Assembly: GCA_964058845.1 (NCBI GenBank) | Contig: CAXKVR010000772.1 | Span: 1 to 35,869, forward strand | Origin: Carex sylvatica | Taxonomy: Eukaryota; Streptophyta; Magnoliopsida; Poales; Cyperaceae | Reading direction: 5' to 3' | Length of the DNA: 35,869 nt | Shown: piece after piece, positions 21,807 to 34,166 of the stretch | Numbering within the stretch: position 1 is the stretch's first letter | How the letters are laid out: the number at the start of each line of letters is the position of its first letter | Notes under the pieces: model-generated | The model's input: the letters and a program-made list of their open reading frames with translations, nothing else | Told to the model about the DNA's origin: nothing | The model's database searches: none | Made by a program: the position numbers and the translations under genes

Positions 21807-23083
21807 GAATATGAGGTATATATATTTACTTTCTGCCGACTGCTATGGAATTGAACGATCCCATGAAATCAGGTAGGTGTTCCAGGTAGGATTTTACTAG
21901 GAAATTAATCTTTTCAAGATAAGTAACATCAAGAATTTTTTTTTTTTTTTTAAAAAGTGATCTTCATTTTTACAGAAATTTAAATTTAAATGATTATTTT
22001 ATATTTCTCTATTTTATTCCGCTGTCAAGATATTAATTTATGAGATATACTAGTACACAATATCAACTACAATTAATAACATGCACATGGGCCAGGGGTG
22101 CCAACGAATCGAACCGAATCAAATTTATCTTAGGTTTGAGTTTGATTTCCTTTTACCGGTATGAAATGAGTGTTTTTAAGTTGAAAAATTGTTCATGAAA
22201 AAATACATCACAATAAATAATCATAAAAAGAGGATTAAGTACAAGAACTAAAATATGCAGTAAAACAAGTAATCGTACCTCGAGTGCTCACTCAATCAAA
22301 CCCTCGATCGGACCATCTAATGAAGTGAGAATCTAAAAGGCGGAGGAGAGACGGTCGAAGAGAGAGGAGAAACAGCCAGTTGTCAAGAGCGTCGGTTTTA
22401 GAGCGAGAAGAAGAGTGAGTTAGGGAGAGGCAGAAAGAGAACTAGGTTATTGAGATTTGAGAACGATGAAGCGTCGGCTAAGTTAAATTATGACTCTCTA
22501 TCTTAGATTTTAATTTCATCAGATAAATGAACGACCGATGTTATTATGAGATTTAAATCATAAAAGTTTGCGAACCCATTTCAATCGAACCATGCTAAAT
22601 TTGAGTTTAGTTTGAATTAATTTCGAATCCAACCATGGCCTATTGTTCACTTGTTTTCATGTGCATTTTTCCAGTCTATATTAGACTATTTTTTATTTTA
22701 TATGTATTGCTTACCTGTCATTTTCTTTTCAGATAAATTGTGCTATCTCTTATTTTTTATTTGTACTACTACTTTGAGGGGAATAAATTTTATTTTCAAG
22801 ATAAATTTTGGCCGAGTTCAGTCATCCGCCTCTTTGTATACACTTCGGAGTAGGTCCGATACTCATTGGACTTACTTTGGTTTGATGAATGATCTGATTA
22901 TCCAATTACATCAAGATTCGTGTGCTCCTATTAAAATCCCTATGATTTTTCATCAATTTTCGTACGCACAGATCTTAATGCTAATCGTACGGTTATAGAG
23001 CTAATTGAACCTAAAAGTAGGTCCAATGCCCATCGAACCTACTCACATCTCCTTTAACCTACTCATATCTCCTTTGTACAACG
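21807..23083. other. Intergenic stretch with faint hAT-like and short-repeat traces
   Basis: CAGGGGTGCCAACGAATCG at 22094 looks like a hAT terminus, but I cannot find a convincing partner; the region near 22570-22640 is only loosely inverted. AGTAGGTCCRATRCYCAT occurs at 22850 and 23013, and CTACTCAYATCTCCTTT is repeated at 23038-23075. The 115-codon open frame at 22651-22998 lies across these repeats and resembles nothing I know. Confidence 0.35.
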
Positions 23084-23320
23084 TAGGGGTGCAAACGGAT
23101 CGGAAAGCGATAAAATATATATATATATATATTTTTTGGATATGGGTCAAATATTAGATAGATATGAATACGGATTAGATATCTGTTTTTTTTATAACGA
23201 TGAATAACATAAATCTTTTCATAATATATATTAAACTATACGATGATCTGTGCCTATCTGGATACAGATAATTAAAAATTAAAATTATATTTGTATATGT
23301 ATCTGCATAGATATTTGATT
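23084..23320 (+). mobile_element. Truncated hAT-type MITE
   Basis: TAGGGGTGCAAACGGATC at 23084 is the same terminus as the intact MITE at 30130-30496. Inner GGATACAGAT and ATATATTAAACTATA motifs also correspond. The opposite terminus is not found, so this copy is truncated. It carries a long TA run at 23117-23132. Confidence 0.65.
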
Positions 23321-23379
23321 AGTCAAAATTAGAGCTAATAATATTTTTAATTCTAATTATCTATTTTACAATCGATTCA

Positions 23380-24450
23380 CAAGCGTATGAATCTACCGTA
23401 TAATATATATCATGATGTTGGTCCACAGAGATAGTGTATTAAGAGATCTAACACTAATAAAGTCTAGGTTTTTAGTTTTTTTGGTTGTTTGATTGGGTTG
23501 TTTTAGTTGTTTGGTTGTAGAATTAATTAAAATAGTATAGTAAATGTTTTATGTATAGAAGATGGACTTCTAGAGATAAGACTATATATCATTCTTACTC
23601 ATTTAATCTAGTTTCTGGTAAATAAAGCAAATGTATGCAGTGTTGTCACCAATCGCAGCAAGTGCTAAACCTGTCAATTATAGTTTCTAGCTCCAATTGG
23701 AATCACATGCGGTTTGGCCAGAACTGTGTGCGTCTTGCACTGATATCAAATGCAAATCTGAGAGCTGCTAATCACATGTACGCTATAGCACCCTAGCTGA
23801 GAAGGACTGGCAAGGGGATGATACCCTAACCTCACCCTAATCAATCGCATAAAGATCAATGATAAGTCTCGATTACCAAGACTATAAAGATTTAAGTTCA
23901 CAGTTACGTCATTCCTTTATACCTTTTGTATTTGAAATAACCGAGATTACCTCACTATTAGTCTATAGAACACAACGTTTGTCTGCAGATCTATATTCCA
24001 ATAGATTTTAATTGAGATCGAATCACAAGGAATCAACAGGTATGTCTATTTTCCTTATTAAATCTTGAATAATTGTACTCTATTCCTAATTGATCAACTT
24101 TATACGTCTATCATGGAATGTACATTGCCATAGTCACGAAGTTAGAAGCACCAAATTAAGTAGTAATACAAAGAATAAAGTGTATAAAAAATTTAAATCA
24201 AACATAAATGATAAATATAAATAAATCTCTATATTAAACTCATAAAAATTCAAAATCACCCGTTTTCAACCTAAAAATGTGCTACTTAGCTGTTCACGAC
24301 GAATTCAACAACAAAAAGATAAAAAAAGGACATGATTAAAGCGACAAAAGAGATACAGATTGACTCGCTCGAGATGTATAACCTGATTTAAATCCTTCCG
24401 TCTCAAGTTTCAACTTTCAACTCTCAAGCACCTCGTCAAGTCTCCAAACA
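23380..24450 (-). mobile_element. Diverged LTR fragment
   Basis: Block order resembles the right LTR arm at 15605-16240: an AAGCGTATGAATCTAC-like block, GGTCCACAGAGATA, ACTAATAAAGTCTAGGTTTT (compare ACTAGGTTTAGACTTTATT) and TTCACAGTTACGTCATTCC near 23897. Similarity between these blocks is low, so it is a different or old family. No internal coding region is seen. Confidence 0.4.
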
Positions 24451-24719
24451 ATTCCTTGAAACGTACTCAGTTCAGTATTTTAATCGTCTCCAGTGGACAA
24501 CACATCCGGACTCGCATCTTCTTTACCAGACCAACCCAATTTTGACCTTGTCAGATTTACAGAGAGAGGATGGAACAACCCAAAACTGGAGACGAACTGG
24601 CTCCTGCCTACATAATAGGCGCGTCGCGAACTCGCGGTTCGCGAACCCTCTAAATTCTCCCCGAACCAAACCAAGATAAAGACTGAAAAAACCAGATAAA
24701 TTGTTTATAAACAAATTCG

Positions 24720-24726
24720 TATATAA
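24720..24726 (+). promoter_or_regulatory. Candidate TATA box of the GRAM gene
   Basis: TATATAA lies 227 bp upstream of the start codon. A purine-rich leader (GAGCAGAGAGAAG near 24870) follows. No other core element is clear, and a 5' UTR intron cannot be excluded. Confidence 0.3.
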
Positions 24727-24952
24727 CGAGTCATTGTCTGGAAAGACATTTATGATTTATGTAGCCTTGTAACCCGCTACATATTCGATTATTGAAAAAT
24801 GTAACAGAATATTAACAGAATATTAAACAAGAACGATCAAGTCGGTTCGCCATTGCGTCTTTGATAGGAGCGAGCAGAGAGAAGAATTAAGACTTAACAG
24901 AAAAAAGGGGAAAAGATTTAATTGAATTAAGCTTTCATTAATTGAGAGAAAA

Positions 24953-27627
24953 ATGGCGTTGAATCCACAATTGTATGGAAACGGGATGCCAGTGGCGTTT
25001 GTCGGAGAGATGTTCGTTTTAGCTCGTGACGGAGTCGAATTTCAAGTCGATAAGATTCCTGGGTTCGTTTTCCATTTCCCTCGATTTTCTGGTTTTATCC
25101 GACTTTATATGAACTCAAGTGAATGTATTGATCTATTACTAATAATAAGCTAAAATGAAAGCATCTTTGAACTTCCGTTGAGCTCAATTACATATGAGTT
25201 TGCTGTTTATCAATACGGAGGTATTATACTTCATTTCTTTGAAAAATTTACACGATTAATTCACAAAAAGATAATATCTATGAATGAAATCGTATTGTCT
25301 GCTCGAATTTGTAGTAGCAAATGTTAGCAACTCTTGATTTTGTAAATAAAAAGTTCCCTGATATTTAAATTTGGAAATTACTACATTTGTGGTGCTCATT
25401 AAAATCCGAACTCATGATCTGATTTGTTCTTTTTCTATAGTAAAATTTCACGTTCTGACATCAACCAGAATTTTGCCTGTAAAGAAATATCAGCAATCAA
25501 CAAAATAGGAGGTGCATGATGGATCCGGACTCATTTTTAAGGACTTCACATTTGTTAGCCTAGTTAATTTTAAACAGAAAACTAATAAGAACTTCCATTC
25601 ATCCTCTGACTGAGTGTATTTGGTCAAAGTGTGCAAAGGAAATATACCTAGTGGTACCAGTGTGTATTGGGATTACAGTGATGCCAATTTACTTGGGGTT
25701 GTTTGTTTTCTATAATAAGGCTACTTTAGAGCTCAATGCTGATGCACATCAATGTGTGGCCAATTTTACGAGTCCAATGTCATTTCTGTACTGATCATTG
25801 TGATTGAAATTATAGCTGAATTGTCCAGACTTTGCAAGTTGAAACCATTTTTACTGTTAAATGCTTTCTTTTCAGGTCTAAATATCTACTAAATATTATC
25901 TTCCTCTTATTTGTAGGCCGGGAAACGTGAAAACTAAGGGGACAATATACTTGTCTAACATACGCATGGTGTTCGTCTCAAGAAAACCAGTTGATGGCTT
26001 CGTCGCATTTGATATGCCTTTGGTATGAGAATAATAAATTTCAGAAGAAAAAAATTACTATAAGATAATCAAGGATCTGCAGAAGAATTTCCTCCCTTTT
26101 ATAATTTGCAAAATGCCCATCTTATATAGAAACTAATTTTGAAGTCTCTTATGGTATAGGTTGTGCGCAATTATGGAAAAACAAATAAAATAACTTTCCT
26201 AGAATTCAGGGACCTGATATTTGTGATATTATTATTCTTGCGAATAATAAAAAGTGAGGAACCTTCTGCTTTTTTATGTTGTTAAATAGTATTTGCAAAA
26301 AAATGAAAAAAGACAACAACAAGTTCAATTAAGTTGGCCTATTCCATTTGGTTGTGCTACTTATCATAGTTTTTGCACATACTTGTAATAGAAGAGGTAC
26401 CATCACTAGCTTCTTTTTGCCGGTCTTCATATATGTCTCTTTCTACTGAATAAAAAATTGTATACACACTTGAAATGTTAATAAATTAATATAGTCTATT
26501 GATGCATTATGAGTAGTAAAACTGTGCACACTGTAATTTGGTTGTTTTGTAGTAATTGCTAGTCATATTTTATCTAGAAGATTCTTAAAGAGCTTGGATG
26601 CATTACAATTCTTTTTCTCTTTCTTTTTTATATTACAGCTATATGTACATGGTGAGAAGTTCAACCAGCCGATATTTGCCTGCAACAACATTTCTGGTTT
26701 TGTGGAACCTGTAAGTATTACCTTTTTGCCCCCTTTTTTTTCTTTCAATTTGACAAGCAGAAAAGAATCTTAGTAAAGCAACCTGTTAACCAGTACTAGT
26801 ATCTGCTGGTAAGGCTCATTACAGCATGTAGTGATTGACTTCCAGGTACTGAACCCTCTAACATGTAGCATCAAAATGATACAACAGGTGGTACAGAATG
26901 AGCAGCAGAGAGCGGTGGCCTCTACTCACAAATTCAAGATATTGTTCAAGGAAGGGGGCTGTGGCACCTTTGTGCCCCTTTTCCTGAACCTGATTAAATC
27001 AGTGAGACAGTACAATCAGCATTCCATCAACTCTGCTGCAGCTCCCCGGGCCGACCCCTTACAGGCTGCCCAAACTCCTGTTGAGGACATGATGCGCCAT
27101 GCGTGAGTTCCCGCTTCCTATCTATTTTAGTGATGTGACCACCTCTTGTATGCCCCCACCCAATTAAGTATCAAAATTTGTTATATTTTTGTCCCAGTAG
27201 TCTCCATCAATACCCAGTTAAGTATCAAATTTATTATATTTTTGTCCTGGTAGTCTCCAATTACCAGAGTACTTTTATCTTCCTTATTTCTATAGTTGGT
27301 GGGGGTCATATTTTTGGCATCTTTTCTAGAAAATAGGTAAATGTGGCAACTTTTGACTTTTTCATGCATAATTTTTGAAGAATTTGTGAAAGTGTGACAT
27401 TACCATTGTTATTGAAATGGCACATTATTATAATGGCAATGATGGTAACACACCAGTTGTAATAATAAGAATCATATAATCATCATATTAACAAGAATTG
27501 CATAATTTGCAGGTACGTTGATCCAAATGATCCGACAAAAATATTTCTTCAGCAGCCAACACAGGATTCGCAACTGAGGCGGCGAAATTACCATCAGCCT
27601 GCTCCTGACAACTCTGAGCAAGTCTAA
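24953..27627 (+). CDS. GRAM-domain protein, WW-domain-binding protein 2 (WBP2)-like, 5 exons
   Basis: Exons 24953-25062, 25917-26022, 26639-26710, 26888-27102 and 27513-27627 all have GT-AG borders and join in frame to 205 aa. The product matches the small plant WBP2-like family in length and motifs: MALNPQL start, FVLARDGVEF at 21-30, IYLSNIRMVFVS at 47-58 (GRAM core strand), FDMPLLYVHGEKFNQPIF across exons 2-3, KILFKEGGCGTFVPLF at 113-128, and a C-terminal tail with DPLQAAQTP and YVDPNDP. GRAM domains are membrane/phosphoinositide-binding folds, and the animal relatives are adaptor proteins. The plant role is poorly known, so no specific function is claimed. There is no signal peptide or membrane segment. 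Partial broken copies lie upstream at 8538, 10137 and 21509. The gene converges with RAD52-2. Confidence 0.94.
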
Positions 27628-28756
27628 GTCCAACACATCAGTGTTATCTGATGTTTAAATTGAGAAAACCATAAATACTGTTACCGCCAATGCTGTTTTA
27701 CCATGCCTCTACATATAGGAACCAACCATGTTTAGTCTGTGTTGTGACTCTTTTGTATAGAATGTGCTTGTGATTGAGATGAACGTATTAAATATGAAGT
27801 ACAGTTTATGCATACACTCTCATTGTTTATTTGTTGCTATGAACTTTAGTTGCTTTGGACAGTGAGCTGACTGCTTGTTCTGTCTAGTGTATAATATTGT
27901 CTCCTTTTCCAATAAGAAAAGGAAGACAGGGAAAAATGAAAAAAAAACAAAAACAAAGAAAACTCTTCAGTTGTTCATCACGGTCCAGCTTTTTCGGGAG
28001 CTCTTCTGTTTAATCATTTCTTTGAGGGGTTGGTGAAGTAATGCATATCAATTGGCGTCAATATTAAATGGAATTTTTGTTGGGCTATTGGCTGACATTT
28101 CGTTATTATACTTGGAAATCTGAGTTGGACTATGCAATTTTTTTGGGTTAGGAGTACGGGTACTGGTACATCGAAGGGCACACCGTGAAGCACCTAATTT
28201 GCTTTTTTTGCATTTTCTAACAGAGAATTGAATGAGCTGAGGCGATCCTATTTTAGCCTGAAAAAAATGTAATGAGGTGAGTCAAACAGTTGTTGCAACG
28301 CAAGAGAACAAGGACGGTTTTCAGAATTGCCACTCATAATTTTTTCTGACATATAATTCCACCAGCGTGTCCCTTTGTTACAATCACTGCTGGAAAAGAG
28401 ATTTCATTCAGAAAACAGGGAAAGTTTTGCTCGATATTATTTTTCAGGAAGGGGGGTTACAAAATTTTAAGCTCGACGAATGCCCAACTTCCTTGAGACC
28501 TAACTAGGTTCATAAGCTCCTCCTTGATAAGAGCCTAAAATTTCACCAATTTAAAAGTATGGGAAGTCAACATGCCGTCTGTCTGAAGATTTATGCTGTT
28601 TGTGGTGAAAATAAAACAGGCAATGCATTTCCCAAATTTATAGGAATCAACATTATCAAAGAGACGCATAAGCATCCAACAGTGACCAATATAAACTCAA
28701 GAAAAATAGGTGATCAATAGCATAAGAGAGGCGAATAAACATCCAACAATGACCAA
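27628..28756. other. Convergent intergenic region between the GRAM gene and RAD52-2
   Basis: This holds the GRAM 3' UTR (AT-rich to about 27820) and no other recognised gene. The phrase CATCCAACARTGACCAA occurs at 28673 and 28741, just before the hairpin. Poly(A) signals are not clear-cut. Confidence 0.4.
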
Positions 28757-28941
28757 CAGGGAATAAATCTGCTGCGATCCGAAATTAGATGAACAATACC
28801 CTGAAATCCATGTTTTTTCAAATCTAACTATCAATTTATTTTGAGATGCGTGCACAGAAAAAGTTAAACAGCTAGATTTGGAAAAACAGGAATTTCAGGA
28901 TACTGTTCATCTAATTCGAATCGCAACAGATTTATTCCCTG
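28757..28941. repeat. Long hairpin (~70-bp stem, ~40-nt loop)
   Basis: The arms at about 28758-28829 and 28871-28941 pair almost completely: GGGAATAAATCTGCTGCGAT against the complement GGGAATAAATCTGTTGCGAT, and on through ATTAGATGAACARTAYCCTG. GACCAA lies just outside each arm. It could be a small foldback MITE or, if transcribed, a dsRNA or miRNA-like precursor. It lies within about 220 bp of the RAD52-2 stop codon. Confidence 0.75.
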
Positions 28942-29156
28942 ACCAATAAACTCAGGAAGATATTTGCCTATATTTACAAAAGACAAGATAATTTCAGACA
29001 GACAAAAAAAAAAAAGGACCACACACTCCCAATAATGATGGTCCATATTCATATAGAATTTTACCTCAAAACAACAACAATCCAAAATTTCTCATAGGAA
29101 AATCTACTTTTGGAGCTACCTCATACACAAATGGTACATTCAAAATAAAACTTCTA

Positions 29157-32100
29157 TTATGGGGAGTCTGCATGGTGATAGAGGTATAAGCCAAAGCCAA
29201 ATCGGGCACAAGCTTTGCAAAATGCAGATTCTTCAGCTGCTGCAACTGCCTCGTCTACCCTCCCATCTTTTATGCACGCTGTTCCTGTTGCGTCTCTGTG
29301 CGCCTGCATTCATACATGTATTCTTATTTCTTACTGTTAATAAAATAATGCAAGGCTTAATTGCATATAATGTGATGCAACTTAATAGCGGTCACAACAT
29401 CTTAAAATTAAACAACAACAACCAAGCCTTTAGTCCCAAACAAATTGGAGAAGGCTATAAATGAAACCCAATCACAATCATAAAAATTACAACAAATGCT
29501 ACAACATCTTAAAGTACAAGCAAGGTTCTAAAGAAGTGTTTAGCAGCCCTTAGTTTTCTGGGGATAATTTAGCGTTTAATATTTTAGCATGATAAGATGC
29601 TGAAAAACCACAAGACCAATATATTTTTTCAAAACTAACTTTTCAAGTTTTGAAAAATCCAAATTATTAATAACAAGTTTCTAATCATATATAAATAACA
29701 TAATATTAATCTTTTCATAAAAGATAGTCTCTACTCTTCTAATATGATAAATGAGTTATGCCACCATACTTCATAGTATTAGAAATTAAGTACTCCTATG
29801 GTTAAAATACTGCCACAACGTAGTTTAAAGTACTAGGATCAATTGCTATGACATCTTGAAATTAGAATAGGTACTAGCATGGTCCAAATTCCAAAAATAC
29901 TCTCATAACAAACATAAATAACACTAAATTCAAACACTGTCAGCACTAAATCTACCTTGTCATCCAAATTTGCCAAATTGCACACTTTTATAGCAATTTC
30001 GTATGGCACGTATTTAGGAGCTTATTTAGGTATAATGTTACCGAGCTTTCCAACCAATGATTAACAAAAACTGGAGATAGTGAGGCTGCACCCCTGTTGC
30101 TTGAACAGAATGAAGGTGGAACTGGAGATTAGGGGTGCAAACGGATCTGATATTATCTGCCCTAATCCGGATCCATATCGGAAAAATAAGATATCCAAAT
30201 ATCCGTGCAGATACAGATATGGTTTTAAATTTTAATTATCTATATCCAAATAGTAGATATAAACCATATAGTTTAATATATATTATGAAAAAATTATGTT
30301 ATTCACCATTATAATTAGATAAATATTATGAACTTCAGTAATTTTTAATAATATTTATATATTTTTTAATAAATAATAGTATTGAAAAACGGATATCTTA
30401 TCCTTATCCGTTTAATATCCGATTCATATCCGTGTCTGAAAAATAAAAGCGGATACAGATATGGTTTTATCACTATCCGATCCGTTTGCAACCCTACCGG
30501 TGATGATCAAGTTGTATACAAAAGTATATGCAGGACAATCTAGACAGTTGCTCATATTTGGACAGCATCGCTGCTGTCATTGGAGAGAGAGGGTAAAGGG
30601 TAGCGGAGGCATGAACTTCTGTCTCTGAATAACGCTCTTTGTTTAGCAAGGACTCTGAATGGGATTTGTTTGGTTGGCATAATATAATAATTCTTATAAC
30701 AACAATGACTTGCTTCTGATTTTCCTTCAGAATAGAGGAGCATTTTGCAAGTGTGATATTTTTGGGGGCTTCTTGCAAATAAGATGCTTTTGCAAAATTC
30801 TATGTTTTCATTTAATTGTCTTTCTTTTAAATGATTGTTCCATTATATTGGTGACACGGTACACCTTTTCTTAAATTAGATAAAAGCACTCATATATCTC
30901 TAATTGTGTTAAAAAATGTTAAACTTGACTAAACCTGCACGTGCAATTGCTATTGCATTACGATGGTCCTAACTCCCAAAGTATCGGAACTTTTAGTACC
31001 ACAAGTTGTCAAAATCTTGGTTCAGCACTCGTAATTCCAAACCTGAATCCAAAATGATCAAATAACTTGCTTTGATCTGTGCTGTTAAAAATTCATACTT
31101 AAAACTTGTTTTAGTTTAAGAAAATAGAGGCAAAATAATCTTCAAGCTTTTATCAATCAATTTAGTACATTACATTTTTGGCCTACTGATCTTAAGTAAC
31201 AAGTATCATATTTTACAACATTTGACATGGAAAGCATCGGTCATGACATTAGGTTTGGATTTGGAATTCAGATTATGACGATGAGCCAAGATTGTAGCAA
31301 CTAATGCTGCTAGTAGCATACAAGTATGCTATTACAGAACATGCAGCCCAAGCCGTAGGTATATTAAGTAGTCAATGACGGTGGCAAATTAAAGTTCAAA
31401 CGCTCATTGATCCAAATAAATAAGGATTCTTTGATGTGTTGTAAATGCAAAATCTGAAAGTAACCTGTGGGCCCATACAAACAAAGAAATTCTCTCATGA
31501 AACCCTGATAAGCTTTGAAGCTCACCTTTATTCAAATTCCTAATTCATCAGAAATTACCAAAACTAGCTCTCCGTCCCTCGCATTATGTAGAAAGAAGTG
31601 TTGACAGAAGTGGGATAATTTGGATATCTTTTGCAAATGGTGAAATACAGGGTGTAGTGGACAAATTTTGTGCTCAGTATTTTTTTTTGGGGTGATATTT
31701 CTATGATTTGCCGAGACAAAAAAAAAAAAACCGGCAAAAACAACTAACAAACTATATTCAGATGATACTTAGGGCTAAACCAGAAAATCAGTCTTGACTA
31801 ATTTTAATTAATCAACGAAAGCAAAAAAAAAAAAAAAAATTACCTCTCCATCAGTTCCTCTGATAACCACACGATAGATTACTGTGACAAGGCCACCGTC
31901 CGAGAATATCACATCACGCACTTCTCCACACCACCCTGTCAAACCACCAAGCTCCTTTTATATATGTACTCATTGCTCATGATAGTTGTGTTGCAACTCT
32001 AGATCAGAATCTTCTCAATAATATCACACCAGAGGTAATTAAGACATACCAATTCAAAACTTTTCTTTTTTCAATTAAAAAATAATTTTCAGATGATTTA

Positions 32101-34022
32101 ACAACATAGAAGCACAAATAACTTCACAGGACCACCCTTTTTTCCAATATTCTTTTCCCCTCAAGTTAGAATCATGTAATGTTCATGTGCTCGTTCAGAC
32201 ATCCTTTTCAATTGGTTAATTCTGATGCCAAGACAAGGAACCACCTGGTACAACTATATGAACCAAGATGGCAAATTTAAACTCAAGCAACTAACACAAT
32301 GATTGCTTGAAGCTGAAAAATTCAGGACCATTTATGATATTCACTATAATTAACAAAAGACAAAAAGGCTAACATGAATAGAAGCAAGAATTGCTTTGAA
32401 ATAAGATATCCAATATCAGCAAATAATTGGCCAAAACAAACAATTAACAAAAGTGTACAGTTTGCAAATAAGGATTAAAGGTACCTTACTTCAACCCAAT
32501 TGAGGGATGAAGCTCCAAGAGAACCACAAATAAGTGCATATATTTAGCTCACTTAAAGTCCTAATAAACCTTCAACTGTTTAACGAGCCCAAAACTCAAC
32601 CACACTTCAACTCAATAAACCTCAACTTAAAACTTATTATAAAAATAAATGCTCAAATGAGCAACTTGACCTCAAATAATACTCAATTTAGCCATCAATG
32701 AAATCTAAACCTAGCCAAATGATGCAGACTCGGTATTACAACTAGTTGAGTAATACTTCAGACATATGAAAGAATCTAGCTAACTAAACAAATCATACTT
32801 TTAAGTTTCAACTATAAAAATTGCCAAATTGTTCAGTCTTGAAGGGATCTGTGGGTTGATTGGGGAGGAGTGGGGGTTTACCTGGGGCATAAAAACTGAG
32901 CATCCTATTGGCATGATACCTACAGAATCAAACAACATCAGATTAAGCAAGTCTACAATACAACCTGTTGCATGATTTAAAATAAGTTCCAATTATTAAT
33001 GACTAAGAAATACTTATTTAAAATAAGTTCCAACAAAAACGAACATGGGATACTTATTTTTCCAACTCTATGAAAATAAATCAAATCTTTGTTATAACCA
33101 GACATACAGATAGATAAAAAGGAATTAAAAAACTGTGCAATATAAGAACTACAGCTAAGCTAAATTTTAAGGTAAGTTGAACGATGAACTTAACAACTCA
33201 ATATCCATATTCAATTAAATGGAAATGTTGAACTTGCATATGTAAATCAAATAATGAGTTGCAGAGTTGGGTTCAAACCCCTACAAAACTTGCTTGTGTA
33301 AATCAAAACTTGTTAAAAAAAATAAGGCGCAGTGAAAATGTGAGAAGTCAACCAGTATAGATACAATTATAGTAATGTATTCGGCTAATAAATCAACTGT
33401 TTTGAGAAAAATAACTAGTATATTTTTAGAACAAATGAAGGGCAAATCCTATCCGAGGTTTGAACGAAATTAATGTGTTGTTAATTTATTTTTATCCAGA
33501 AATTAGAAATTTCAATAAAACTGTAAAATTTTCGAAAACGTCAAAGCATTTCTCTCCAAAAACGAAAGAATAGTTAGAAAGAGGATGATTATTGGAGAAA
33601 AAAAAAAAAACAAGAAGGATAGAAAAGATCGAGGAGAAATTGATGTAAACTTACCAAGGAACGGAGGCATGATCGGAGTTGATAATGTTATCAGGCACGC
33701 GCTTGTTCAAATCCCTCAAAATCTCGACTAAAGGTCTGGTGATCCCACTGGAGGCCGTGCCCAACGGCACCACATAATTGGTGGTAGGGACGCCTCCAGT
33801 TCCGCCACTCATGCCTACGCCTCCCACAGTCGCCTTTGGTTTCTGCCCTCCCGTGCCATTCGCTCCCTCCAGTGCTGAAACGACTGTTCGTCTCCAGTTA
33901 CACTGCCCGTGGGTTTTCACTATTGGTTGTGGCGCGTAGGCGGTGTTGTGGTGGAACGATCGCCGGAGTCCAGCTGAGATTGGAGCATAGGAAGTACGGT
34001 ACAGAGAGAAGCCAACTTCCAT
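29157..34022 (-). CDS. RAD52-2: RAD52-2-like organellar single-strand DNA-binding/recombination protein, 4 exons
   Basis: Minus-strand exons 34022-33655, 32919-32882 (only 38 nt), 31935-31844 and 29303-29157 have GT-AG borders and join in frame to 214 aa. Residues 1-50 are basic and Ser/Ala-rich, like an organelle transit peptide, followed by a Gly-rich linker to about 78. The conserved plant RAD52 core follows: TNYVVPL (81-87), ITRPLVEILRDLNKRVPDNI, PWYHANRMLSFYAPGW, CGEVRDVIFSD, TVIYRVVIRGTDGEAHR, and a C-terminal FCKACARFGFGLYLYH. Plant RAD52-2 (ODB2-type) proteins bind single-stranded DNA and assist homologous recombination and repair in plastids; the RAD52-1 paralogue acts mainly in mitochondria, and that alternative is not fully excluded. 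I chose the start at 34022 because it begins a plausible transit peptide. An in-frame ATG at 34166 would add 48 residues encoded by a GA-rich leader. Confidence 0.94.
30130..30496. mobile_element. hAT-type MITE in RAD52-2 intron 3 (367 bp)
   Basis: Terminal inverted repeats TAGGGGTGCAAACGGATC and its complement GATCCGTTTGCAACCCTA bound the element. Flanking CTGGAGAT (30122-30129) and CCGGTGAT (30497-30504) match 6 of 8 bases, as for an aged 8-bp target duplication. Subterminal GGATATCC/ATATCCG motifs are frequent. It sits deep inside the 2540-nt intron and should not affect splicing. Confidence 0.85.
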
Positions 34023-34166
34023 CCTCTCAATTGTCTCTCGCTCTCTCTTTCTCTTTCTCTGTCTGAATTTTAATGAAACGGTGGTGGTGTAGCGTGTTTG
34101 TTTGGAAGTAGAAAAAAGGAGAGAGTTTGACGAAGGTAGCGTACACCTACCACCCTCCGCAGACAT
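34020..34166 (-). promoter_or_regulatory. RAD52-2 leader with GA-rich tract and in-frame upstream ATG
   Basis: On the minus strand, 34055-34030 is an AGAGAAAGAGAAAG-type tract common in plant 5' UTRs. The frame is open from an ATG at 34166-34164 through the proposed start at 34022. The A of that upstream ATG is the last base of the adjoining MITE terminus, so the codon exists only because of the insertion. Confidence 0.55.

Noticed and set aside
22651..22998. 115-codon open frame
   Set aside because: It crosses short repeat copies, has low-complexity Phe/Tyr/Leu composition and no recognisable domain or splice context.
26831..27106. 91-codon open frame starting at 26831 as a separate gene
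   Set aside because: It is GRAM exon 4 read from a Met inside the intron; the acceptor at 26886-26887 gives the correct join.
29159..29464. 101-codon open frame on the + strand
   Set aside because: Antisense shadow of RAD52-2 exon 4.
33836..34066. 76-codon open frame on the + strand
   Set aside because: Antisense shadow of RAD52-2 exon 1.
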